From Plicaturopsis crispa FD-325 SS-3 (taxonomy: Eukaryota; Basidiomycota; Agaricomycetes; Amylocorticiales; Amylocorticiaceae): DNA of 64,000 nucleotides. Below the pieces are notes generated by a model. That model was not told where the DNA came from. It saw only the letters and a program-made list of their open reading frames with translations, and searched no databases. The DNA is taken from assembly GCA_000827205.1 (NCBI GenBank), contig KN832558.1, positions 909,209-973,208 of the forward strand. The letters run 5' to 3'. The translations under genes and the position numbers were made by a program. This document shows positions 9,538-19,733 of this stretch, in pieces (position 1 is the stretch's first letter; each line of letters begins with the position of its first letter).

Positions 9538-10783
9538 ATGGCACCCATCGGAGTCGGTATCATCGGCCTCTCCACCATTGGATGGGCCTCAACACACCAT
9601 GCCCCCGCCCTTCCGGAATCATACAAGCTCGTTGCTCTGTCTACGTCTAGGGCGGATACCGCTGACGAGGCCAGCAAGAAGTTCGGCGTGAAGGGGTACC
9701 ACGGCGACCCCGCGCAGATCGCACAGGACAAAGACGTTGAACTCGTCGTGGTGTCGGTCAAGGTGCCGCACCACAAGGCCAGCGTGTGGCCCGCGATCGA
9801 GGCCGGTAAGGATGTGTTCGTTGAGTGGCCGCTCGGCCGCGATCTCGCGGAGGCGGAGGAGATCGAGCAGTTCGCAAGGGAGAAGGGGGTGCGGACGATC
9901 GTTGGACTCCAGGCGAGACAGGGCACCGCGGTGCGCAAAGCGAAGGAGCTGATCAACAGCGGGAAGATCGGCAGAGTGCTCTCTACAAGCGTGGTCAGTG
10001 CGAGCCCTCCGACACCACGCAACAAGTCACTGATAATATCGAACAGTTGGGCAGAGGAAGCGCATGGAGCACCATGACCGACAATGGCCATGCTTACTTG
10101 CGCGATCACAAGAATGGTCAGTGAGCAGTCCCGCACGGTGGCCAGGGCTCCATCATAGTCACACATCAATCGAACTGCAACAGGAGCAAATCTGCTGACT
10201 ATCCCCACCTCGCACGCGCTCGATGCGCTCGCTTACGTGCTCGGCGAATTCTCCTCGCTGTCCGCCACCACCGCGATTCGACACCCCCTGGTCAGCTTGG
10301 TCGGGACGGACGAGATCCTCGAGGCGACGACCCCGGACCACATCGCGATCCAGGGGATTCTGCAGAGCGGCGCGCTCGTGAGCATGCACTTCCGTGCCGG
10401 CGCCGGGTTGCAGGTTGACAGTAGCGCGTCTGCGGGGAACAGCCCGGTCAACTTCTTCTGGGAGATCGAGGGCGAGAACGGCTTGATCGTCCTCAAAGGC
10501 CCGGCGGGACACGTCCAGGTCGGTGCTTCATATCCGTGTTTGTATGTGGAGGATTGACGGTCACAAACATAAATAGATACATGAGCCGACGCTGTACCTC
10601 AACGGCGAGAAGGTCGACGTGGGTGAGATCGACCCCCTTGCGCCTACGCGCAGGGAGTACGAGGAGTTCGCCAAAGGTGTCGGAGGCGATTATCTTGACT
10701 TCGCTCATGCCGTGAAGAGACACCAAGTTATCGAGGCTATCGAGCGAAGTGTGAGGGAAGCACAGACCACGACCTATTTATGA
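9538..10783 (+). CDS. Gal80-like Gfo/Idh/MocA-family protein, copy 2
   Basis: Paralogue of the gene at 5921. Exons 9538-9993, 10047-10116, 10184-10518, 10586-10783 have exactly the same lengths (456, 70, 335, 198 nt) and phases; 352 residues. The first exon is nearly identical (GVKGYHGDPAQIAQDKDVEL, VEWPLGRDLAEA), while exon 2 has diverged strongly: LGRGSAWSTMTDNGHAY here against LGTGGAMGGIAEEKYAY in copy 1. The EWP motif replaces EKP here too. An upstream in-frame ATG at 9532 would add only Met-Val; 9538 aligns with the start of copy 1. The introns differ in sequence, so this is a settled duplication rather than an assembly artefact. Function as for copy 1. Confidence 0.87.
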
Positions 10784-11228
10784 AGAGTTATGTATAGGAC
10801 CTCCACAGTGCGCAGAAATAGCATGCATGTTCTCCCGAGCACGCAGCAAAGATCCGGCCATACGATATATTGAGCAGCGTCGAGGAGAGGATAAGTATAA
10901 GACAGCAACTATTCTAAGGATAATCCGGCGAGCGGTAAATGTCAGGATAGTACAATTGCACACAGCGTGATCGTGAAGGGGGCCCCGTGCGGGACACGGA
11001 GGTATGTGCGTGAAGCAAAATAGAGGTAGATGATAGGTACGCAGGGCTACCAGTATTAGAACTGTGTGCGAAGTCTGAGCACGGGGGCCGTGGCGTGGAG
11101 GGCCCGCACCCGTTCGCACGCACACGCGTTGGAAGGGGAGGTCTAATGCTAAGAGTAAGTAAAGTCCAGCGTCCGGAACCGTCGATAGCAAGTCCGCGTC
11201 TACGCAAGGGGGCGTCATGATTGGGGAT
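10784..11228. other. Convergent intergenic region
   Basis: About 445 bp between the stop of the second Gal80-like gene (+) and the stop of the secreted-protein gene (-). Only short open frames; nothing recognised. Confidence 0.4.
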
Positions 11229-12571
11229 TTACAGGCATGTGATGGCAGAAGCGCAGAGAATAGCAGCAGAAGCAATGAGGGTGGATAGGAGCCATGTCCG
11301 CGGGTGTGATGTCGGTGACGCAGCGCTGCAGAAAGAGGATTAGAGCTAGGAATACACGCAGGGGCGCGGGGTGATATACGCACTTCGAGCCTGCCGGACG
11401 CGCTGTGATCTTGACCGTCATCACCGCGACCAGCCCATCGACGGCATTCGAGCCGTTGATGGGTACGGACTGGAAGTGGTTAATGCCGTCGCTCGTGTTC
11501 GGCAATAGTCCCGAGACGTATTGCACGGATGTCGAGTACGTGTATCCGTTGTACGACGTCGAGCCCGAGTAAGTCGACGCGTTTGTGAGCGTTTCGGTGG
11601 GTATAATATAAGTCTGGAACGTCGCATTTCCCACTAACCAATCTCTGCATTGCGCCGTATGAGCATACGAATGGTATAGCCTGTGTATCTGATACGCACC
11701 GTGCCGCGTTGTATCTGGGGGGATGGGATTAAGTACGGAGGGACGTGCGTAGCAGCAATATAGACTACTCACCCATTAGGAATGATATCGTGTTGTTCTT
11801 TCAGATAAGGATATTAAGGTAAGGGCGCAACGTTGTAAGGGTCGAAGAACGTACGGGCAATGGGTTTCTCGTACGATACTGCTAAGAAAACTGCTCCACT
11901 GTCCGCGCTCTTTCCGTTTTGAACCCAGTATCGGAAGTGGTTTCCGCCTTCTATGGTCTCTTTGCACGTCCCCACTGAAGGATCACCGTAGTCCCACCGT
12001 ATCACAGCTGTCTCATTTTCTAAAGTATGATGCGGTTAGAAATTGTATTTGGGACAGCAAAAGCGCTTTGTTGTGTTGTGCTCACTAGAGCCGTTCCCGT
12101 CTCCCAGATCGACTTGCTGGTCCGATCCTGTGTGCTGTCCGAGACATTCTGACGAGAATCCAAATGAACTGCGCATACCGATAAGCACACGAGCAATGCA
12201 GTCGGCGCCAAGCCCACTCACGTAAAATAGTTGCGCAGCCCTCCATCTGTGGTTTGGTCGACGAGGACGGCCGCGTCTGAGTTTGCTGTTATTATGGCAT
12301 TGACCGGTTCATGGAGGCCAGCCGGGAAGGTATCGGGCACCGTCTGCGGAAAGAAGCTCCATTGCCCGTATCGCCATGCAGTAACAAGGGAACTCACGGT
12401 CAACATAGAGCCTCCGCCATCGCTAGGAGTGAAGTAGCCTTGTGCCGGGACGCTCTTGCCTCCACGTCTCCGGAGCGAACTGAGTGGTAACGGCGCCACC
12501 GGCGGGGTGTCGAGAGCGAAGCCTAAGGAGGGTATACAGAGTAAAAGAAAGAAAAGCGTAGATGAAGCCAT
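11229..12571 (-). CDS. Secreted, probably GPI-anchored protein of unknown function
   Basis: Seven exons read on the minus strand (about 12571-12398, 12343-12222, 12168-12086, 12019-11855, 11797-11773, 11644-11384, 11325-11229) give about 308 residues. It begins with a signal peptide (MASSTLFFLLLCIPSLGFA). The body includes LNYF-type beta strands, GFSSECLGQHTGS, IRWDYGDPSVGTCKETIEGG, NHFRYWVQNG, VSYEKPIAQQHDIIPNGDWL and GLVAVMTVKITARP, with several N-glycosylation sequons (NET, NAT, NTS). The last exon supplies a hydrophobic tail (WLLSTLIASAAILCASA) that fits GPI attachment. I remember similar proteins as conserved hypotheticals in Agaricomycetes but know no function. The first intron (54 nt, in frame) could be retained. 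Surface or cell-wall location is inferred. Confidence 0.75.
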
Positions 12572-13049
12572 CTCGGCTAGGAGGATGGTAGAGGAAAGCA
12601 GGAAATGTGAGCAAAGCCAAGTAGAACGGACTGAAGGAACGCGTTGGACAAAATAATTCTTGTTCGCTGATCGACTCGACGTCGGGAGAAGATTACGTAA
12701 TGTTCTCAGCGTCAGCGCAGTCGACAGACAACGACGACGTTGTTTTTCTCTTTTTTTGCTTTTATTCTACCCAGCTTCTACCAAGGCTTTCCTATACGAG
12801 CTCGAGACGTTGCGACAATTTTGCCGCTCATATATGGCGAATACTGCGCAGACATTTTAATTCTAGCTAAGACGAGAGACTTGCTGTTTTCGCAGAGACT
12901 CCACCAGACCGATGACGCCAGTTTTTGGATGACTCTGGCTGTGAAGCGCCAGACTGATTGTGCCTTGTGTCTGCAACAAGATAACACTACTACTTATCAT
13001 CGATGGATCTACAGCTTCTGCAGACCCTTCTCTAACCGTAACGTCCACC
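12572..13049. other. Divergent promoter region
   Basis: About 480 bp between the secreted-protein gene (-) and the small gene at 13050 (+). A T-rich run near 12745-12765 is seen; no gene. Confidence 0.4.
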
Positions 13050-13539
13050 ATGCCGCCCAGCGAATATTCCCTCAGACTTCAACACGGTACGCCTATTCAA
13101 TTTCCCATGCTCGTCGTCGCTTACAGTTCGTTTAGGTATCACTGGAGGCTTCGCCCCGCCCACTCCGAGCGCAATCCACACGATCACAGCGTCGCCCCAG
13201 CTCTCCGCACTCGCCATCACATCCGCAGTACGCCCACACGGCACACCCTCCCTTCAATCCGCCTTGCCTAAATCGCTCGATCCCACTACCGCTGCTTCGC
13301 TCGTCGACGAGCTGCACGGGATCCTCAAGAGCATCCCCACCGAGAGCCCGCCTGGTAGCCAGGACATCTACGGGCTCGATACCAGCATCGCGTGGGGCAG
13401 CGAGGACTTGCAGTGGTGCAATGGCGGCCCCCAGGGGTGTGGCGGCGGCACAAGTGAAGTGCAGGCGACCGATGAGGACAAGGTCAAGTTTAAGCGTGCT
13501 GTGGAGATTGTGAATGAGCTCGTCGGGAAGGCGGTTTAG
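13050..13539 (+). CDS. Small conserved fungal protein, function unknown
   Basis: Two exons, 13050-13086 and 13136-13539, split by a 49-nt intron (GTACGC...TTTAG), give 146 residues. The N-terminal MPPSEYSLRLQHG is followed by ITGGFAPPTPSAIHTI, an SLVDELHGILKSI helix, an acidic-neutral stretch GLDTSIAWGSEDLQWCNGG with Cys residues (QGCGGG), and a C-terminal KRAVEIVNELVGKAV helix. No signal peptide or membrane helix. I have a memory of similar hypothetical proteins in Agaricomycetes but cannot assign a fold. The gene faces the GNAT gene downstream (convergent). Confidence 0.7.
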
Positions 13540-13822
13540 ACTGCGGGAGAGGACATTTAATCTCTGTATTGTGTCTGTAACTCAACATATCTTGCTGCTT
13601 TCAATTGTACACGCTGATCTCGACACTTGGTCTCGTTTCTCTGCTAGACATTGCCTCTGAGCCGCATACACCCACCGCCAAAGCAAAGGACGGAACTTCG
13701 GTAATGCCAGACGTCGCTCCATGCACCTTCATCTGTTCTAATGATAATCTGTGCAGAGTAGTCTTTACCGAATCTTCATTCTTGACTTCGACCTGAGATC
13801 GTACATGATGGACTTTGGTGGG

Positions 13823-14455
13823 CTAAGGTTCCGTCCCACTCGTAATAATACCTTCCTTCGCAGCTGCAGCGTCTAGTCGCCGTTCCAAATTTCCTTTCAC
13901 CGTGTCCCTCCACTCCCTTTCTAGAATGCTATACCCCACCACATCAAGCCACTGACCAGGGCCATCCTTCCAGCACTCCCGCCACGTAAACTCATGCTTC
14001 GCGCCCGCTACATTCTCCAGCCACCCGCGCATCGCGACATTGTCAATCCCCGTATCAAACGCAACCCGGTGCATGCTCCGCTCCTCAAACACATACCGCA
14101 GCAGCGCGTGCAGCATCTCCGTCGCGTACCCGCCGCGGTGGAACGCCGGGTCCACGAGCAGCCCGAGCCAACACGAGTCGTTCAGCGGATCGATGCTGTA
14201 TATCGTGCACGTCCCGACGAACGCGCCGCCGTCGCTCGCGTGCGCGATGAAATCGAGGATGCTCTCGTCCCGCGCGCGGGACTCCCTGCGAGCGCGGGCG
14301 TCTGCTACAGAGCAGTGCTCGGGCAAGAATCGCAGGTACTCGCGTGTGCGCGGGTGGGACCGCAGCGCCGCCATTGCCTCGTCGTCTGCTTCGACTGGGG
14401 CCCTTAGTGTGAGGCGGCCCGTACGCGATGTTAAGCGGACGTCGTGATGTGACAT
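13823..14455 (-). CDS. GNAT-family N-acetyltransferase
   Basis: Single exon, 210 residues, from the ATG in MSHHDVRLTSRTGRLTLRAP; upstream in-frame sequence is open but carries no better start. GNAT fold: LTLRAPVEADDEAMAAL (alpha-1 entry), FVGTCTIYSID and CWLGLLVDPAFHRGGYATEM, where HRGGYAT is the acetyl-CoA pyrophosphate loop (R/Q-x-x-G-x-A), then ALLRYVFEERSMHRVAFDT and NVAMRGWLENVAGAKHEF. This is the RimJ/RimL-like layout used on small molecules or protein N-termini; the substrate is unknown. The coding strand is GC-rich, which makes long open frames on the other strand. Confidence 0.87.
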   Translation of the reverse strand: MSHHDVRLTSRTGRLTLRAPVEADDEAMAALRSHPRTREYLRFLPEHCSVADARARRESRARDESILDFIAHASDGGAFVGTCTIYSIDPLNDSCWLGLLVDPAFHRGGYATEMLHALLRYVFEERSMHRVAFDTGIDNVAMRGWLENVAGAKHEFTWRECWKDGPGQWLDVVGYSILEREWRDTVKGNLERRLDAAAAKEGIITSGTEP

Positions 14456-14750
14456 TTTGTGCTGACTTTCTCGCTTGTGGAGTAGTGTGCAAGACAGCTG
14501 CAAGCAGGAGCGCTCTGCTGAGGTCTACGCAAGATCTTCGTGACTCGATTTCTGCATGCCGGCTATCGATCTCCCGAGACATCGATAGGCTTGGCAATAG
14601 GGCCGGTTAGAGCAGTGCAAACGCGAATACGACATTCGACACAGTACATACATTCAGTCTATGGAATGGCATCATGCAGCGAGCTCGCCTTAATGACGAA
14701 AGTACATTTGTAGCCGTCTAGTAAATCGACAACACATCTTTCCAACTTCT

Positions 14751-16051
14751 CTAGACAAACCGGGATTTCGCAGCAGCCGCGAATTCCTCCAGGGTGCTAA
14801 ACTTCACACCGAGGGCCACCAGACGCGGATCGGGGAGGGGGGACTCGTTATAGAGGCCAACTTCCGACTGGTACTCATACTGCAAACGACACGCGTCAAT
14901 GTATGCAAACGCATAAGCAGGTCGCAAAGACGCACCATTTCGTCGAGCTCCCTGATAGTCGTGGTCGGCGGCGAGGTGAACTTCACGGGCTTTCCGAACG
15001 CTTTGGAGAGGATCTCCGCAAAGGCGGGGTACGTGCTCCTGGCGGTGACGGCGAAGAAGGTCTGGCCGAGGACCTCCGCAGCACGGGTGTTGTAGTTCTT
15101 GAGCAGCGCCAGGATGGATGGACCGAGGTCGCGCTCAATCCAGGTGATCGCCTGGGGAGACGTCGCGCTATATCTGGGGACGGGAAGCTCGAATGAGCCA
15201 TCCGCGGTTTTGACAAGGTTACCGAAGCTGTAGATTATTTTAGGATGGACCGTTATTTATATCTGAGCAAATGTGACGCACTTCCAGAGATTCTCCGCAA
15301 ACCAACCTGTGCACACGGGGATTAGTATCCTTGAGCGAAACGGCGTTCTCTAATCAACGACATACCCGTGTGTACAATTGCATAGGGCAACCCAGCTGTC
15401 TTCAAATATTCGTCGATAGCAGCTTTGTCTGAGACAAGTCCGCTTAGCCTCGCAAATTAGACGGTACGGAGATACGACCTACTGTTAAAGTGGTGTATAG
15501 TTGGGTACTTTCCGTTCGACAATTTCGTCGAGTCCGGCAATGAGCTGAATCCTAGTTAGTAGTGGTACATTGATGAGTGAAAGATTCACGACCCACCTCC
15601 AGATAAAGAACTTGACGCCAACCTCTTTCGAGACCTCGATGAGATTCTTTCCCTGAGTAATTTCTCCTTGAGGGTCCTGGCCGGCGATGGTCGGGTCGTA
15701 AAAATTGGTCCTGCATACGCGATCCCGTACAGTCAGACTGAGTGCGTGATAGGGCAAGAATAGGACACGCACACGCCGAAGACGCCTTCGCTGCCCGCGA
15801 GCGCTTTCTTGAGTGATTCCTTGTCCCACAGGTCGCCCTGGACGACCTCGACTCCACGTGCTTTAAGCTTTTGGGAAGCCTCAGAGGAGACGTTGCGCGT
15901 TACCGCGCGTGGGGTGAACGTCCCATCGGCGAGGAGTGCGCTAATTACAGATGAACCTGAAAATGTATGTAGTCGAAAGACAGACGCGTTCGCAGAGTGG
16001 ATGCATACCTTGGGTGCCGGTAGAGCCAAAGACGGTTACGATGCGTGCCAT
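14751..16051 (-). CDS. NmrA-like NAD(P)-binding protein
   Basis: Eight exons on the minus strand, about 305 residues. It begins MARIVTVFGSTGTQGSSVI, a GxxGxxG dinucleotide-binding loop whose glycines are split across the first intron, then GTFTPRAVTRN, VEVVQGDLWDKESL, EGVFGVTNFYDP, GKNLIEVSKEVGVKFFIW, a PNYTPL/HHFN region, KAAIDEYLKTAGLPYAIVHTG and WFAENLWKNFG. The C-terminal part includes AITWIERDLG, LGQTFFAVTARSTYPAFAEI and YEYQSEVGLYNE. NmrA-like proteins are atypical SDRs; Aspergillus NmrA senses NAD/NADP and regulates nitrogen genes, but most paralogues have other or unknown roles. The gene is divergent from the hydrolase at 17852 across 1.8 kb. Splice sites fit GT-AG throughout. Confidence 0.85.
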
Positions 16052-17851
16052 TTCGTGGAGGGGGATATGCTAGTGAGGGTGATGATTTCTCAATCCGCCA
16101 TCGACCCAATCGCTCTTTATACAAGATCAGTAATGAGCGCGCGCTTTTGACTTGACATACCTACTCTGACCTCATGACATATATCTGACATATGTACCGG
16201 AGCAGCGAGCCTAACAAGCACATATACGGACGAATTTTCTCAGTCCGACTCGGGCCCGTATCTGCAGCGTCTGCGTAGGGGGATAGGTGGTATCGGTCCC
16301 GAATCGTGTTTAGCCCCTTCTTACCACGGCTATGCTAATTCGCTCGCGATTGAGCGGCGTGTCAGGCTGTAAGTGGCGATGCGGATCAGACTACGAGCTT
16401 CCAGGGATCGCGTCCGCTGCGCTCACCGGATACTACACCTAACATCGATAGTATCTCGCACAGAACGGCTGCCGGATTCTTGCAGGCCAGGTGCGTGCTT
16501 CTCACAGAGTAATGGCGAAGACATGTGCACTGCAAAACAGAGTAAAAAGACGTCGACATGGGCAACCTGGGCTACAATAGGCAAAGAAACATGTCAAAGA
16601 CGTACCGTGTTTGGAACAAAGCGCTTCTTTGAAGAGTAAACAGCCACGCAGCCATGAAAGGATTGGCCGAACTTTGGCCAGACTCGTTGGTTTGAGGTAG
16701 GCTATCAGCGACTGTGCCAGAGTAGCGCAAGTTTCCAAAGGGAATGAAACAGCTTGGCATATTCGATAATTCCGACGCGGATATAGACAATAGGATCAGT
16801 CATAGGATCTGATGAGTATCGCCATATGGTCCTGCCGGCCTGAGGGAGAATATTGCTCATTCTGCAAATACTGTCTTTATACGAGGGACGATCGCGTATG
16901 GAGTCGAGGTCGTTGAAAGCAAGTTGAATGGGTTTTCTTTGAACGGTTTGGACAGAAACATTCGAAGTTCATGCTCATCCTCCCACTCGGAATGCATGCG
17001 CATATATGCACAGCCCCTCCAATCACATCGAAAACGTTAGAAGTACAGAGCAAGAGAAGCGGAGTGGATAAGCTTACACAATTTGTCACAGCGCTCAGCG
17101 CTGCGCGGCCTACAAAAAAGAACGTTTTGAACTGCTCTTAAGTTTCGACTCGCATCAACGTTTCAACAGCATTTGCCTACTTGGTTTTAGGACTTGTGAA
17201 TGTGGACGGGATTTATCAGAGGATCGACGTACACAATGCTACTGACAGTGCATACTGTTCAGGCTCCGGACGGTTCCCCCCACCGTGGGCCTACGTACAT
17301 TCGGGCGCGGGCCTCGAGGTCGCGGTCGTGCGCAAGTCACTCCAGGAGTCGGGCCTCTGGTCAAAGCCATCCGTCGGATACGGTAGAGAAACTAGGGTGT
17401 CTCCAGTCGGCAAAACTTGGTGGAACGTGTCCAAGCGACATCCGTCTGACTGTCCCGCCCCGTCACGCGCTTCATTCGCAATTCATTCGAACCCCCCAAG
17501 TTCTGCTGCCTACTGCTGCCTGCAGTTGTGTTATGTCAACTATGCAGCATGGCGACATGGTCTGCAGCTGCAGTTATGGTAAGAACTATACTTGCTGCTA
17601 TGTTTCTAAGTATAAACATACTGTATGCTGTGTGGCACGGTCACCCGCGGTCACCCTGCCCGAGCTCGACTACCTTACCAATACAAAGCCATCTCCCACA
17701 TCTCCGCGCCCCTGGTCGGATGCTCGTCCTCCGTCGCGATCGCGTCAAATTCTTGCAGGACCCCACATGTGACTACGCGACTCGGATATAATGGCTCAAC
17801 GTCGGGCAACAGCAAAAACCTTATTATCTCTCTTACATTATCCCAGTACCC
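16052..17851. other. Intergenic, no gene seen
   Basis: 1.8 kb between divergent genes. Open frames at 17181-17582 and 17200-17772 (+) are unrelated to anything I recognise and overlap in different frames, as expected by chance. Presumably regulatory for one or both neighbours. Confidence 0.45.
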
Positions 17852-19733
17852 ATGTCTCGCGTGGTGCCTCACATTCCTTTGCTCTGCATCCTTGCTGCAC
17901 TAGCCCAGAATTCACTCGCTTTCGGTAATGCCCTCAACGAGAGGGCTGCCGCGGCTGCGGCGACCGATTTCGATTGGTACTCAGTACGTGCAGTTGCTAG
18001 CCATTGCGTTGATGCTCCGAATGAAACTAATCCATTCATGCCATTTCCTAGCTTCCGCCCTCCGAGAACATAACTTGGACGGATTGTGGATCAGGGCACA
18101 AATGTGCTCGTCTTTCCCTGCCACTTGACTATTCCCGAGAAAGTGACGGCCCGAAGACTGACATCGCGCTGCAAATGTTACCGGCGAATGATACAGCCAA
18201 CCACAAGGGTCCGTATCTTTAACCCTCTGTCTATACTTCTCTAATCTCCCCTGGTATAGGTACCATCCTCATCAATCCTGGAGGCCCTGGAATTTCCGGG
18301 ACTCAGTACGTCGTCACGACGGGCCCTGAGATCGCTGCCATGGTGGGCCCCGAGTGGGACATACTTGGCTTCGACGCGCGCGGTACAGGCGCCACCACCC
18401 CCGTGGCGCAGTGTTTCCAGAGCGAGTCAGAGGTAGACACGTGGAATACGAAGGCTTCCCTGGTGTACAATGCGTCGGACGACTCAGTCCCATACATGAG
18501 GAGCCGCAACGAGGCCATTGCTCAGATGTGCGCAAAGACCTTGGGAGGAAATGGGAAGGAGGACGCTAACGGGACGGCGGAGGAATGGGGCCCCGGGCGG
18601 TTCATGGACACCGGTAGCACCGCGACTGATATGCTGCGCATCACTCAGAAGCTCGGTCAAGACAAGCTCCATTACTTCGGAGTCGTGAGTTTTGCATCTT
18701 GAAAACACAATACAATCCTGCTCACTGCCTTCGCCAACAGAGTTACGGAACAGTCCTCGGCCAGTTCTTCGCTTCGATGTTCCCAGACAAAGTCGGGAAA
18801 ATGGTCATCGACGGCGTGTGTGACGCTGATCACTATCAGTGGAACAAGAACCTGGTTGATTATGATGCGGTCGTCGCTGGATTCTATCAATATTGTTACG
18901 AGGCAGGACCTTCCGTATGCCCCCTCTACGAGGCCAGCCCCGATAAAATCAAGGCCCGAGTGGAGAACATCATCAACGATGTTGCGCCGCTAGCCGTGCC
19001 ATTTGCGACTGGTGGCCCCGTGGTCCTCAAGAAACAGGACGTGTGGCTGCAGCAGTTCGGCTCTGTCTATGCGCCCGTGACTGCATTCCCCGTACTCGCC
19101 ACCAACCTCGTTGCTCTTGAGCAAAACAACCAAACTTTCCTCGAGACTGCCGACTTCGTCACCGGGTCCGCGCCGGTATGCAGCTCCTCCACGGATCCCT
19201 CGCCCTGGCTGCGCACCAACCAGGCCGCACCTGCTATCGCATGCGGCGACTGGCCTCTCGACGACTTCGACTCTGTCTTCACCGAGCTTGTCAACGAGTC
19301 ACCAATTGCCGGGCCGGTATGGGTGCAGAACGCCATGGCGTGCTCGACGTGGAAGATCAAGGCGAAGAAACGTTTCCAAGGCCCGTTCTCCGGAAATACG
19401 TCCACGCCCATTTTCGTCATCTCCAACCTCCTTGACCCCGTGTGTCCCCTGGTGACCGCTAAGACCGTCCACTCGCGCTTTGCCGGGTCGGGGCTCCTGG
19501 TACAGAACTCCACGGGCCACGTCGCAACTGTGACGCCCTCCGACTGCACCGCCAAGGCCGTTGGCGCGTACTTCGCGAACGGGACGCTGCCGTCTGAGGG
19601 AACCGTGTGCCAGCCGAATGTCCTTCCGTTTAACGTCGCTCCCGTTGGTGGCAGTAATGTGACCAAGCGCTCTCCAGATGCGCCTTCGTGGAAACGGGCT
19701 GGGGCACACTTTAACCGCGGAAGATGGCTGTGA
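17852..19733 (+). CDS. Secreted alpha/beta hydrolase with TAP-like C-terminus (peptidase S33 type)
   Basis: Four exons, about 17852-17981, 18051-18209, 18261-18684, 18742-19733, roughly 567 residues. Signal peptide MSRVVPHIPLLCILAALAQ. Core fold: ITWTDCGSGHKCARLSLPLDY, GTILINPGGPGISG (oxyanion loop), WDILGFDARGTGATTP, then the nucleophile elbow GVSYGT split by the third intron, APVTAFPVLATN, the acid in SNLLDPVCPL and the histidine in NSTGHVATV. The TAP-like C-terminal domain (GAYFANGTLPSEGTVCQPN) is complete and followed by a basic tail. Members cleave N-terminal amino acids or small peptides (tripeptidyl aminopeptidase type). Several NxS/T sequons suit an extracellular enzyme. The catalytic triad looks intact; exact substrate is unknown. 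Confidence 0.88.

Noticed and set aside
13994-14447. Long plus-strand frames opposite the GNAT gene
   Set aside because: Shadow frames caused by GC-rich codons of the minus-strand acetyltransferase.
17181-17772. Overlapping plus-strand frames of 133 and 190 codons
   Set aside because: Composition is random, no conserved motif, and the two overlap in different frames.
19067-19709. Minus-strand frames of 199 and 136 codons
   Set aside because: Antisense shadows of the last exon of the alpha/beta hydrolase.
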